Virus record (IMG/VR): IMGVR_UViG_3300005663_000023
Coordinates: 1-36,672 of that record
Source of the DNA: a virus
Direction: 5' to 3' (one strand)
Length of the DNA: 36,672 nucleotides
The position numbers and the translations under genes are program-made. Positions 29,411 to 35,509 of this stretch are shown in pieces; the first letter of the stretch is position 1, and the number at the start of each line of letters is the position of its first letter. The notes below the pieces were generated by a model that worked only from the letters and a program-made list of their open reading frames with translations, did not search any database and had not been told where the DNA came from.

Positions 29411-29642
29411 CGGATCCCCTACGCGTGTCGGTGTCGGTGTCGGTGTCGGTGTCGAGCAGCCGATCAAGGCTCGCCTGCGCTGCCGCGACGTGGGCAGCGT
29501 GGAACGCCTCTGAGATATGCGCGGGCCTCTGCGAGGCGATCTCGCGTCGGAGGTCTGCGATGCGTTGGATCCGATCGAACGCCCTTCTCATCAGATCGCC
29601 GAGGCCCCACCGGCTGCGCGGATTCCAGTCGTCAGAACTCAC
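29391..29642 (-). CDS. Hypothetical protein with Asp-Thr repeat tail (83 aa)
   Basis: GTG 29642 overlaps the upstream TGA. The protein is helical (RRAFDRIQRIADLRREIASQ, then HISEAFHAAHVAAAQASLDR) and ends in five Asp-Thr pairs (DTDTDTDTDT) before RRGSDEDHNR. The pairs are encoded by a perfect GACACC tandem repeat, so their number may vary between strains. The same hexamer forms the tail of the prohead protease. No family is recognised. Confidence 0.7.
   Translation of the reverse strand: MSSDDWNPRSRWGLGDLMRRAFDRIQRIADLRREIASQRPAHISEAFHAAHVAAAQASLDRLLDTDTDTDTDTRRGSDEDHNR
29425..29454 (-). repeat. Five tandem GACACC units (GTGTCG on plus strand)
   Basis: Thirty bases of perfect hexamer repeat encode Asp-Thr pairs at the end of the 29391-29642 protein. 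A three-unit version occurs at 10532-10549 in the protease gene on the other strand. Such arrays are prone to slippage by multiples of six, which keeps the frame. Confidence 0.9.
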
Positions 29643-30025
29643 AGCACACCCGACAAGAAGTACACGAGCGCCCGCCCGCTACCAGGCTCCCGCCGAGCCT
29701 CACCGACAGCCACGAGAGCCCGTAGCGCTCGCTCCACGACCGCACGCGACAGGCTCGACAGCGCCACGAGCTCGGCGTGCGTGGAGCCCGGGTGATCGCA
29801 CAGAGTCTTCAGTACGGTAGCTGGACCTCGGGACGCGACGCGCCCGTTCTGCGGCGAGGGCTTCGCGAACCACAGCTTGCGCGCTTCGGTGCGTCGGAGC
29901 CTGCGCATGAGCGACTCGGCGCACCGCACGCATCGGTGCATGCTCAAGCGCTTGCCGTTGCACCCGGGGGTCAAGCAGCGCTTGTCGATGTAGCCAAGGT
30001 CTGGTGTGGCGATGACGGTCAGCAT
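29639..30025 (-). CDS. Zinc-finger/winged-helix-like DNA-binding protein (128 aa)
   Basis: Residues 17-35 (CLTPGCNGKRLSMHRCVRC) form a four-Cys zinc knuckle. The C-terminal half resembles a winged helix: KTLCDHPGSTHAELVALSSL, SRAVVERALRALVAVGEARR, then EPGSGRALVYFLSG as the wing. It is a likely regulator. ATG 30025 overlaps the upstream TGA by a short out-of-frame overlap. It belongs to the operon starting at 30332. Confidence 0.75.
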   Translation of the reverse strand: MLTVIATPDLGYIDKRCLTPGCNGKRLSMHRCVRCAESLMRRLRRTEARKLWFAKPSPQNGRVASRGPATVLKTLCDHPGSTHAELVALSSLSRAVVERALRALVAVGEARREPGSGRALVYFLSGVL

Positions 30026-30240
30026 CGGTGCACCTGCGGTCGGTCAGCCTGAACGCGCCCGGCTTCTCCGAACACCTCTGTGTCCTTGCAGGCCGAGCAG
30101 TTGACCTCGGATACCACGAACGAACACGCGGCCCGAGAAGGGCGCAGGCTCGACTTGCACGCGGGCTTCTTCTCGTGGAGTAGGCCGTGCCTCGTGGCCA
30201 CCTGTACAGGCACAGCGAAGTGGATGCGGCGGCGGGCCAT
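30019..30240 (-). CDS. Basic Cys-containing hypothetical protein (73 aa)
   Basis: ATG 30240 overlaps the mini gene's TGA (TGATG); GTG 30243 is a second possible start. It begins MARRRIHFAVPVQVATRHGL and contains CSFVVSEVNCSAC, a possible metal site or redox pair, and a QADRPQVHRC end. There is no membrane helix. No family is recognised. Confidence 0.65.
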   Translation of the reverse strand: MARRRIHFAVPVQVATRHGLLHEKKPACKSSLRPSRAACSFVVSEVNCSACKDTEVFGEAGRVQADRPQVHRC

Positions 30241-30332
30241 CACTCACCCCCGCGGGCTGTGGTGCTTTCCATTAGGGCCCAAGCAGCGAATGATAGGGCA
30301 AAGCCCCCGAGTAGTGCGACAGCGACTGACAT
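30240..30332 (-). CDS. Mini membrane protein (30 aa), first gene of its operon
   Basis: ATG 30332 follows AGGAGGTGAGT at good spacing downstream of the GGTATACC promoter. The product is MSVAVALLGGFALSFAAWAL followed by MESTTARGGE: one membrane helix and a short tail. Its TGA overlaps the next ATG. It is too short for ordinary gene callers, but the ribosome site and overlap make it convincing. Function unknown. Confidence 0.7.
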   Translation of the reverse strand: MSVAVALLGGFALSFAAWALMESTTARGGE

Positions 30333-30352
30333 ACTCACCTCCTGACTACTTA

Positions 30353-30381
30353 GGTATACCAAGAGTGAGGCAGGGTGTCTA
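30353..30381 (-). promoter_or_regulatory. GGTATACC promoter of the 30332-28120 operon
   Basis: On the minus strand TAGACA (plus 30376-30381) and TATACC (plus 30353-30358) are spaced by 17 bases. It lies between the Rho-independent terminator of the upstream RHH gene and the first ATG, and is followed by TAAGTAGTCAGGAGG, similar to the other members of the promoter family. Confidence 0.7.
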
Positions 30382-30390
30382 CTCACCAAC

Positions 30391-30420
30391 GAAAAAACCC
30401 GCGGAGGGAGTCCGCGGGTC
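30391..30420 (-). terminator. Rho-independent terminator (minus strand)
   Basis: On the minus strand ACCCGCGGA pairs with TCCGCGGGT around a 5-base loop (stem plus 30397-30405 with 30411-30419), directly followed by TTTTTT (plus 30392-30397 as A's). It is the only classic intrinsic terminator I see. It ends transcription of the RHH gene (30485-30682) and insulates the next promoter. Confidence 0.9.
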
Positions 30421-30484
30421 TTCCCGAATGGCCATGCCGCCGCGCCCCATGCCGTGTCAGGAGAACGAAGCGCGGCGGACGGCG

Positions 30485-30682
30485 TTATTCATCGTCTAGG
30501 CGGTCGAGCTTCTCGCTGATGGCATCGCGGACGAACCCGGAGCGCTTGAGGCTCTTACGGGTCACCCCCGCCGCGTCGAGCCGCGCTTCATCCACCGGCG
30601 TGATCTTCGTGGTGACGACGACCGAGCACCGCTCCCGCTCTGGCTTGCGGCTTCTGTCCCAGCTCTTCGTCTCGTCCGGCAT
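30485..30682 (-). CDS. Ribbon-helix-helix (CopG-like) regulator (65 aa)
   Basis: Residues 20-28 (SVVVTTKIT) form the DNA-contact strand, followed by helices VDEARLDAAGV and SLKRSGFVRDAISEKLDRLD, the RHH pattern. The N terminus is basic (SWDRSRKPERER). It binds palindromic operators as a dimer. It is monocistronic, with its own GGTATACC promoter (30701) and a strong terminator (30391), an arrangement suited to a self-regulated repressor. It is a prime candidate to bind GGTATACC. Confidence 0.8.
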   Translation of the reverse strand: MPDETKSWDRSRKPERERCSVVVTTKITPVDEARLDAAGVTRKSLKRSGFVRDAISEKLDRLDDE

Positions 30683-30700
30683 CGGTTCTCCTCTTGAGTG

Positions 30701-30708
30701 GGTATACC
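30701..30708 (-). promoter_or_regulatory. GGTATACC element upstream of RHH gene
   Basis: The octamer lies 18 bases before ATG 30682 with AGGAGAACC between. The upstream -35 region is poor (ATCGCA at 17-base spacing), so use may need an activator, or the octamer acts as operator for readthrough from the thyX operon, which ends at 30719. Confidence 0.55.
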
Positions 30709-30718
30709 ACGTCAGCGG

Positions 30719-31735
30719 CTAGGTGCGATCGGGATCGCGCGTCTCATCGAAGAGCGCACACGTCTCCGGGAACCGCTCGAGGATGAGCGCATGCACTGCG
30801 TTGGCGTACTGCCGGATCTCCCACTGCGCGTGGGGGTCCATCCGAAGCGTCAGGAAGCCGAGCCAGTTCCGGAGGCAGGTCGTCGCTCTCATCTGCGAGT
30901 AGTGATTGACGGGCATCCCGAGCCGGGCGAGCTCCTTCGGAACACCTGCGCCGATCGCGAGGTCGTAGTCCATCCGAAAGCGCTTCTGCCCCCTCTTGAG
31001 GACCCCCCGAAACGCCTCGGCGCTGCGCTCCGTAGCCACTGGAGCTCCGTCGGCCGCGGCTGCCTGCTTGTTCGCTGTGGTCTGGCTCCCGCTGACGATG
31101 CGATCGACGGTCGGGATGTAGGTCAGATCGGGAAGCTCCGTGTAACGGGCGCTCATCTCGTTGTAGCCCTGCGTCCGGTGTCTGTGCCACTGGCGGAAGA
31201 TGAAGATCGGCGCGCGCACCTCGAGAACCATGCCCGCGAACTCGAAGGGTGTACTGTGCTTGTTCTCGTACAGGTAGCGGAGCAGCTTGGCGTCCTGCCG
31301 CCAGCCCCGGAAGCAGCCTTGGGTCGACTGCCTGGCGGCCTCGATGATGCCGGCCTCTGGCATGCGGCTATCGCCGTGCCCCCAGTCCTCGACGAATCGC
31401 ACGAAGCCATGGTCGAGCACATCGATGCGCCGCTCTGGCAGCGGCTCGGGCATCGACGCTCGCTTGTAGGGCACGAAGCCGGGGCGGTTCGACCGAGGGT
31501 CGGTGAAATCGCCGTGAGACAGAACATGAAGCGCCATCTCCAGATACCAGCGGCGTTTTTCGGGATCGTATTCGCTTTTGTTCCGGTCGTCGTACTTCCT
31601 CGCGGCGCCTCGGCAGTGACCGACCGCGAACTCGTGATCGCTCATCGAGTCGCGGATATCGTCGATCCTCTCGCGTCCGTCTTCACCTGCGTATCGGGCT
31701 GGCACTACGAGGAATCCTGTCGCATCGTCGTTCAT
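30719..31735 (-). CDS. thyX: Flavin-dependent thymidylate synthase with DUF3310-like N terminus
   Basis: This 338-aa ThyX makes dTMP from dUMP using FAD, NADPH and methylene-tetrahydrofolate. The signature RHRTQGYNEMSAR (185-197) matches RHRxxSxNExSxR except Gly190 for Ser. LGMPVNHYSQMRATTCLRNW (272-291) and HAQWEIRQYA (302-311) are the usual C-terminal segments. The first about 80 residues are extra; HEFAVGHCRGAARKYDDRNK and EKRRWYLEMALHVL resemble the DUF3310 fold (GNAIKYxxR...WYL). ATG 31735 has TTTGGAG and an ATGA overlap. It is the last gene of the 33545 operon. Confidence 0.9.
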   Translation of the reverse strand: MNDDATGFLVVPARYAGEDGRERIDDIRDSMSDHEFAVGHCRGAARKYDDRNKSEYDPEKRRWYLEMALHVLSHGDFTDPRSNRPGFVPYKRASMPEPLPERRIDVLDHGFVRFVEDWGHGDSRMPEAGIIEAARQSTQGCFRGWRQDAKLLRYLYENKHSTPFEFAGMVLEVRAPIFIFRQWHRHRTQGYNEMSARYTELPDLTYIPTVDRIVSGSQTTANKQAAAADGAPVATERSAEAFRGVLKRGQKRFRMDYDLAIGAGVPKELARLGMPVNHYSQMRATTCLRNWLGFLTLRMDPHAQWEIRQYANAVHALILERFPETCALFDETRDPDRT

Positions 31736-32208
31736 GTCGTACTCCAAAGCTCGTTGAAATCGAACCGCACCCCGAGACACTCGCGGATCCCCCGCGGCTC
31801 ACCCTCGAACCCCAAGCACCCGCCGTTGTACACGAGCGCGTAGCGAGGCAGGCGAAAACCACCCCTCGCGAACGTGCGACCTCGAGACGTGATCCGCCAC
31901 TTCCCAGACGTGCGAGCTCGCGTGTCTTCGTCCGGTGGTAGCTCCTCGAGCAACTTCCAATACACGAGCTTTGCGAAGTCACCGCCGCCGCGCCGGTTCT
32001 GGAGCATGGGGAAGTCATCGATCGACGTCCACTCACCGGGAGCCTGGTTGCGAGCGAGCCAGATCAGCAGCACGCCCATCGCGCCGTTGATCTGCCGCTT
32101 GTACAGCCGCGCCATCTGATCGCAGCACGGGCACTTGATGCCGGCGCGCAAGCCCCTGCGCACGTCTTCGCGGGCGTCGTCGAGCGTCTTTCCGTGCGTG
32201 GTGTTCAT
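31732..32208 (-). CDS. Conserved phage protein with CPCC motif (158 aa)
   Basis: The order GIKCPCCDQMARLYKR, then NGAMGVLLIWLARNQ, then LVYWKLLEELPPDEDTRART, GKWRITSRGRTFARGG and PRYALVYNGGCLGF is a pattern I recall in uncharacterised proteins of many tailed phages (Cys-Pro-x-Cys, Tyr-Lys-Arg, Tyr-Trp-Leu, Trp-Arg-Ile-Thr, Tyr-Ala-Leu-Val-Tyr-Asn/Asp). It is probably a metal-binding winged-helix-like protein. Function not known. Start ATG 32208 overlaps the upstream TGA, and its stop overlaps thyX. It contains one copy of the 49-bp dispersed repeat. Confidence 0.8.
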   Translation of the reverse strand: MNTTHGKTLDDAREDVRRGLRAGIKCPCCDQMARLYKRQINGAMGVLLIWLARNQAPGEWTSIDDFPMLQNRRGGGDFAKLVYWKLLEELPPDEDTRARTSGKWRITSRGRTFARGGFRLPRYALVYNGGCLGFEGEPRGIRECLGVRFDFNELWSTT

Positions 32209-32609
32209 GGCGACACCTCGGCTTTTGTGAGGATCACCTCGCCGAACCTGCTCAACCACCTCTCCCCCCACCTCGCAGTCTTTGGCTTTCCACTCATGAT
32301 GCACCGCACCGCGTGCGAGATGGTACCGAAGTCAGCGTCTGCGGCCTGGTTCAGGGCGAAGATGCCGACGCCCAAAGGCTCGCCGTCCCACGCGAGCGGA
32401 AGGGCATTCGATATGGTGGCCACATAAAGCGATCCACAGTCGCACGAAAAGCGACCGTAGTGCTCGTCGGTCCACCACTGTACTCCACAGCCATCCGCGA
32501 TGCACCGTACGAGAGCCATCTGTGGCGGCCTTGCTCCGCACACACCATCGGCTAGCAGCCCAAGCGGGTCACCCGTTTCCGGGACCAACAGCACGTGAAT
32601 AGCGCTCAT
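32205..32609 (-). CDS. Hypothetical protein, tandem paralogue 1 (134 aa)
   Basis: Begins MSAIHVLLVPETGDPLGLLA and contains GVCGARPPQMALVRC, both shared with the adjacent upstream gene. A Cys cluster (CIADGCGVQWW, then CDCGSLYVA) could bind zinc, and ALPLAWDGEPLG is a third shared segment. No function is recognised. ATG overlaps the upstream TGA. It has probably diverged after duplication, gaining or keeping the metal site that the paralogue lacks. Confidence 0.75.
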   Translation of the reverse strand: MSAIHVLLVPETGDPLGLLADGVCGARPPQMALVRCIADGCGVQWWTDEHYGRFSCDCGSLYVATISNALPLAWDGEPLGVGIFALNQAADADFGTISHAVRCIMSGKPKTARWGERWLSRFGEVILTKAEVSP

Positions 32610-33022
32610 GGGGTCACCTCGAGGCCGTCGGCGTCGAGCAGGACCGGGGTCCCGAGTTCGGTGAGCGCCGTAACCAAGGTGTTGATGTTTTCTCCGAGGA
32701 ACACCGCCTCATCCAGCCAAGCCTTCAGGTGGCGCCAGTGTTTGCAGTCAGCCCGGCGCGCGGCTCGTTCGAGCCATGGCCGAGCCTGCCAAAGATCCCG
32801 GCCGTCCCATGCGAGGACTAGCGCGTGCCTTCCTGCAAGTGTGTGTCTGCGGATGTCGTAGACGGCGAACGTGCTGTGAGGCAGCCACTGATGTTCAGTG
32901 TCACCGCGCCGCTTCAAGAGCAACTTGAGCGTCGGTGGACGCGCGCCGCACGGCCCTTCTTGCAGCAACCCATGAGGGTCGACATATTCCGGGACCAACA
33001 GCACCGCGTGAATCGCGCTCAT
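32606..33022 (-). CDS. Hypothetical protein, tandem paralogue 2 (138 aa)
   Basis: Shares MSAIH-VLLVPE--DP-GLL--G-CGARPP and the later AL-LAWDG with the downstream neighbour, so the two are tandem paralogues. The C-terminal half is helical (RPWLERAARRADCKHWRHLK, then AVFLGENINTLVTALTELGT). The Cys cluster of the partner is missing. ATG 33022 overlaps the upstream gene. Function unknown. Confidence 0.75.
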   Translation of the reverse strand: MSAIHAVLLVPEYVDPHGLLQEGPCGARPPTLKLLLKRRGDTEHQWLPHSTFAVYDIRRHTLAGRHALVLAWDGRDLWQARPWLERAARRADCKHWRHLKAWLDEAVFLGENINTLVTALTELGTPVLLDADGLEVTP

Positions 33023-33294
33023 AGCCAGCCCCCTGCACGCGCCTTGCTCTCGATGGTCAGCAAGCGCAAGGTGTGATGACTGTGGTCTGACGCGCTAAGC
33101 ACCACCTCAGCAGTCAGCAGCTCCCGCGCCTTCCGTACCCTCGCCGCATACGCCCGACACAGCCGCGGCAGGCCCTCGGGGAACCCCCGCAACTCCGGGC
33201 CGCTAAGTAGGGCGTCGATGTGGTCGAAGAGGCGAGCCGCGACGGCTTCGCGTGACTCGTGGCCCCATAGCGGGGCGGTTGTGGCGACGCTCAT
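33019..33294 (-). CDS. Helical hypothetical protein (91 aa)
   Basis: Start ATG 33294 overlaps the upstream TGA; a longer frame from 33330 overlaps the upstream coding region. The protein is almost entirely helical (ESREAVAARLFDHIDALLSG, then LCRAYAARVRKARELLTAEV) with no membrane helix. No family is recognised. It is part of the thyX operon from the 33545 promoter. Confidence 0.7.
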   Translation of the reverse strand: MSVATTAPLWGHESREAVAARLFDHIDALLSGPELRGFPEGLPRLCRAYAARVRKARELLTAEVVLSASDHSHHTLRLLTIESKARAGGWL

Positions 33295-33524
33295 CGGTCT
33301 GCCTGACGCTGGATTGCTTCGCCGAACCAAGAACCCACATCGGTCGATGTCAGATTCAACGGATGGCTATCGACCCATTCACCGATGTCCAGGCCTTCTA
33401 GGTGAGCAACCCTAGGGTAGATGCAGTGATTCGGGTAGCGCGAATTCTCTAGGACCGAACTGATCTCATCAGGACCGAGCTCGTCGTGGTCGACAATAAC
33501 TAAAGTGACTCTGTAGGCTTTCAT
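33291..33524 (-). CDS. Conserved small phage protein (77 aa), operon leader gene
   Basis: The sequence MKAYRVTLVIVDHDELGPDE, then ENSRYPNHCIYPRVAHLEGL and DIGEWVDSHPLN, is a pattern I recognise from uncharacterised proteins in other tailed phages (VDHD-LG, E-N-(S/T)-RYPNHC, D-GEW-D-HPLN). A mixed alpha/beta domain is likely; function unknown. ATG 33524 follows AGGAGGACAGG, with the GGTATACC promoter 21 bases upstream. First gene of the thyX operon. Confidence 0.8.
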   Translation of the reverse strand: MKAYRVTLVIVDHDELGPDEISSVLENSRYPNHCIYPRVAHLEGLDIGEWVDSHPLNLTSTDVGSWFGEAIQRQADR

Positions 33525-33544
33525 CCTGTCCTCCTGACTCACTA

Positions 33545-33573
33545 GGTATACCAGCCATAACCGAGCGCGTCAA
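33545..33573 (-). promoter_or_regulatory. GGTATACC promoter of the 33524-30719 (thyX) operon
   Basis: On the minus strand TTGACG (plus 33568-33573) and TATACC (plus 33545-33550) are spaced by exactly 17 bases, the best of the leftward family. The -35 overlaps the methylase stop codon (TGA at 33570-33572). It is followed by TAGTGAGTCAGGAGGACAGG before the ATG. Confidence 0.75.
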
Positions 33574-34295
33574 CTCCACAGGCTAACTTGCACAGGGCCT
33601 TTGTTGTGCCAGATCACTTCTCGCGAAGTCCGGCCCTCGCCGGATCGATGCGTTGTGGCCTTGACTGCTGCAAGCGGTTGGAACGGCAGCCAGTCAGCCC
33701 CTGACGCCTCGCAAACCATCACCCGACCACGCCTAGAGCGACACCAGCGCGCCAACGCATCAAAATTGATCGCCCCAGACGAGCACCGGTAATGCTTGCC
33801 GGCGTGTTGATATGGTGGGTCTATGTGCCACGTCGCACGCAGGTCTGGAGCGCCAGAATAGTCGCCCTCTATGACCCGCCATCCGTCAACATTTGCGACT
33901 TGGGCAGCCACCCTATCGCGGCGCTGCGGGCCCCAAAATGACGCAGGATTCATCGTTGTCCACTTGGTATCTCGACCTGTTCGCCCTGGTGCTGTGGTTG
34001 CCTGTCCAAGCCAGAACCCTATCAATGCAGCCGCTCCGGGCGCGACCTCGAGGTCAGCCACTTTCTGCCCCGCGTGGATGTCTGGGAGCGCCCGTATCTG
34101 CGCTGGTGTCGCCGCAATCAGATACCGCCACAACTCCGCAATCTCCGGATCCTTCTCGACCAGAACCGCCTCCCTGACGTTGTGCCGCAGCGAGTAGCAT
34201 GCCCCGCCGGCAAACGGCTCGATCACCGGCACGCCTTCGAGAGGCGGTGGGTAGTGATGCGCTATGCGCCACTTGGATCCAAAGAACGAAAACAT
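33570..34295 (-). CDS. DNA N6-adenine methyltransferase, D12 (Dam-like) class
   Basis: This 241-aa enzyme transfers methyl from SAM to adenine N6. FSFFGSKWRI (2-11) and VIEPFAGGACYSL (24-36) form the SAM-binding motif I region, and HIDPPYQ (158-163, DPPY at 159-162) is the catalytic motif of N6-amino methylases. Typical of phage D12 methylases are EKDPEIAELWRYLI and FWGPQRRDRVAAQV. The start at 34295 (GTGAGG site) fits the family opening; ATG 34316 would add seven residues and overlap the upstream gene. It may protect phage DNA from restriction. Recognition sequence unknown. Confidence 0.9.
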   Translation of the reverse strand: MFSFFGSKWRIAHHYPPPLEGVPVIEPFAGGACYSLRHNVREAVLVEKDPEIAELWRYLIAATPAQIRALPDIHAGQKVADLEVAPGAAALIGFWLGQATTAPGRTGRDTKWTTMNPASFWGPQRRDRVAAQVANVDGWRVIEGDYSGAPDLRATWHIDPPYQHAGKHYRCSSGAINFDALARWCRSRRGRVMVCEASGADWLPFQPLAAVKATTHRSGEGRTSREVIWHNKGPVQVSLWS

Positions 34296-34300
34296 CGGCC

Positions 34301-35503
34301 TCACTTCGCCGCCCATGGCACGACGCGAAACGCCACATTAGCCCCGAGCGCCGCCTCTATCGCCGGTAGCCAGTCGGCCCCTGACAGCACCTTCACGGCC
34401 GTCTTCGTGCACTCGAGCACCACGAGTCCATCGGATACGCCGCCGAGCTTGACCGGGTTGAACCAGCTCGTGAAGTCCTCTCGGAACTGTTTCCGCAGTA
34501 GGCCCCTTGCGAAGGTCCACTCGCCGGGTGTGGGGGTGTCCAGCCATACGGGCTGATCGGATGACTGCATCGGCACAGTCAGATCACCGTCACCGTCAAC
34601 AGGCGTCAGCGCTGGCGCTGGCCTGGAGCGCCCGTCGATCTCCTCCGCGTGCTTCTCCGCCAGGAACAGTCGCTCCGACCACCCCGCGCCATTGCCAGCG
34701 CTGACGCGGAGCACCGAGCTCACCGACTTGCTCGCGTCCGACTTGCCCGCCCAGCCCTCACCGCGAACGTCTCGCTTGAAGCGGTCGTGCATGGACTCCT
34801 TGCATGCTCGAGCGATGAGCATGGCCTCTCGACGGAAGTGAGCGACCGGTATGAAGCCGTGGCCGAGCTCGCGCCACGCCCTGACAACTGCATCGCCGTC
34901 GTCGGCACCGATCTTCCGCTCGCAGATGAACTCGGCGATGGCGTTCACCGCGTCGAGGATCTCGCCTTTCGGCTGCCCGGACTCGACAGCAGCTCGGCGG
35001 ACAGCTTCCGGGAACCGCTGCCCGCTCGCCAGCTTCACCGTGCATTTTTCCTGAACCGGGGGGGAGGGGTCGCGCGAAGGCTTCCCCTTGTTCAATGGTT
35101 CAGTTGTTAGTTTTTCTGTTGTTAACCTACGCGCGTGGGGCGATTCGCTGGCGGACTTCTGGCGGTCGGCTGGCGATTCACTGGAGGTTTCTGCTCCATT
35201 ATGCAGGTTGGCACTAGTCGGAGCTGGTGATTCGCTGGCGGTCGGCTGGTGAACTTCTGGCGATTCGCTGGTGATTCCGTCTTCCCAGGCTCCAGAGGCG
35301 ATGAACGTTCGGACCTTGTGTGCGGTCCAACCCCACCTTTGGACGAGTGCCGAGCGGCCGGGCTTCCCCTTGCGGCCCATGCGTTGCTCGTTCGACCACC
35401 ACCGGAGGTCCATGCCCACCGCGGCCTCGGGCCATGGGCGGGGGATGGTGTCGGCGATCTCGGGCCACTCGTCGGCGAACATGGGCACCCACGCGCGGCT
35501 CAT
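34301..35503 (-). CDS. Replication initiator with DnaA-N-like C-terminal domain
   Basis: This 400-aa protein has an N-terminal winged-helix-like part (LRWWSNEQRMGRKGKPGRSA, then LVQRWGWTAHKVRTFIASGA, residues 33-71), resembling phage replication O-like proteins. A Ser/Pro linker carries four SESP units. The C terminus (about 319-396: GEWTFARGLLRKQFREDFTS, WFNPVKLGG, WLPAIEAALGANVAFRVVP) matches the DnaA N-terminal domain, which in DnaA recruits the helicase. Start ATG 35503 overlaps the HNH stop. No phage helicase or primase gene is seen, so host replisome recruitment is inferred. Iteron-like repeats lie inside the gene. Confidence 0.8.
   Translation of the reverse strand: MSRAWVPMFADEWPEIADTIPRPWPEAAVGMDLRWWSNEQRMGRKGKPGRSALVQRWGWTAHKVRTFIASGAWEDGITSESPEVHQPTASESPAPTSANLHNGAETSSESPADRQKSASESPHARRLTTEKLTTEPLNKGKPSRDPSPPVQEKCTVKLASGQRFPEAVRRAAVESGQPKGEILDAVNAIAEFICERKIGADDGDAVVRAWRELGHGFIPVAHFRREAMLIARACKESMHDRFKRDVRGEGWAGKSDASKSVSSVLRVSAGNGAGWSERLFLAEKHAEEIDGRSRPAPALTPVDGDGDLTVPMQSSDQPVWLDTPTPGEWTFARGLLRKQFREDFTSWFNPVKLGGVSDGLVVLECTKTAVKVLSGADWLPAIEAALGANVAFRVVPWAAK
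35087..35274. other. Candidate replication origin: iterons and AT-rich stretch
   Basis: Four copies of a 16-bp unit based on GGCGATTCGCTGG occur at 35139-35154, 35172-35187, 35226-35241 and 35259-35274, spaced 33, 54 and 33 bases. The interspersed GGCGGTCGGCTGG (35161, 35238) and ACTTCTGGCG are also duplicated. Next to them lies an AT-rich stretch (about 35087-35127) with TTGTTAG, TTTTTC and TTGTTAAC. This layout, iterons plus AT-rich DNA within the initiator gene, parallels lambda ori in gene O. The repeats encode the SESP units, so coding repetition is an alternative. Confidence 0.6.
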
Positions 35504-35509
35504 ATGTGC
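35473..35509. repeat. 37-bp repeat containing the replication gene start (partner 36079-36115)
   Basis: Positions 35473-35509 and 36079-36115 match at 33 of 37 bases. On the minus strand both encode (M/V)SRAWVPMFA, the first ten residues of the initiator. The upstream copy is a fragment only: after ten codons it runs into leader copy B. The two copies flank the HNH gene and its leader. Confidence 0.85.
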
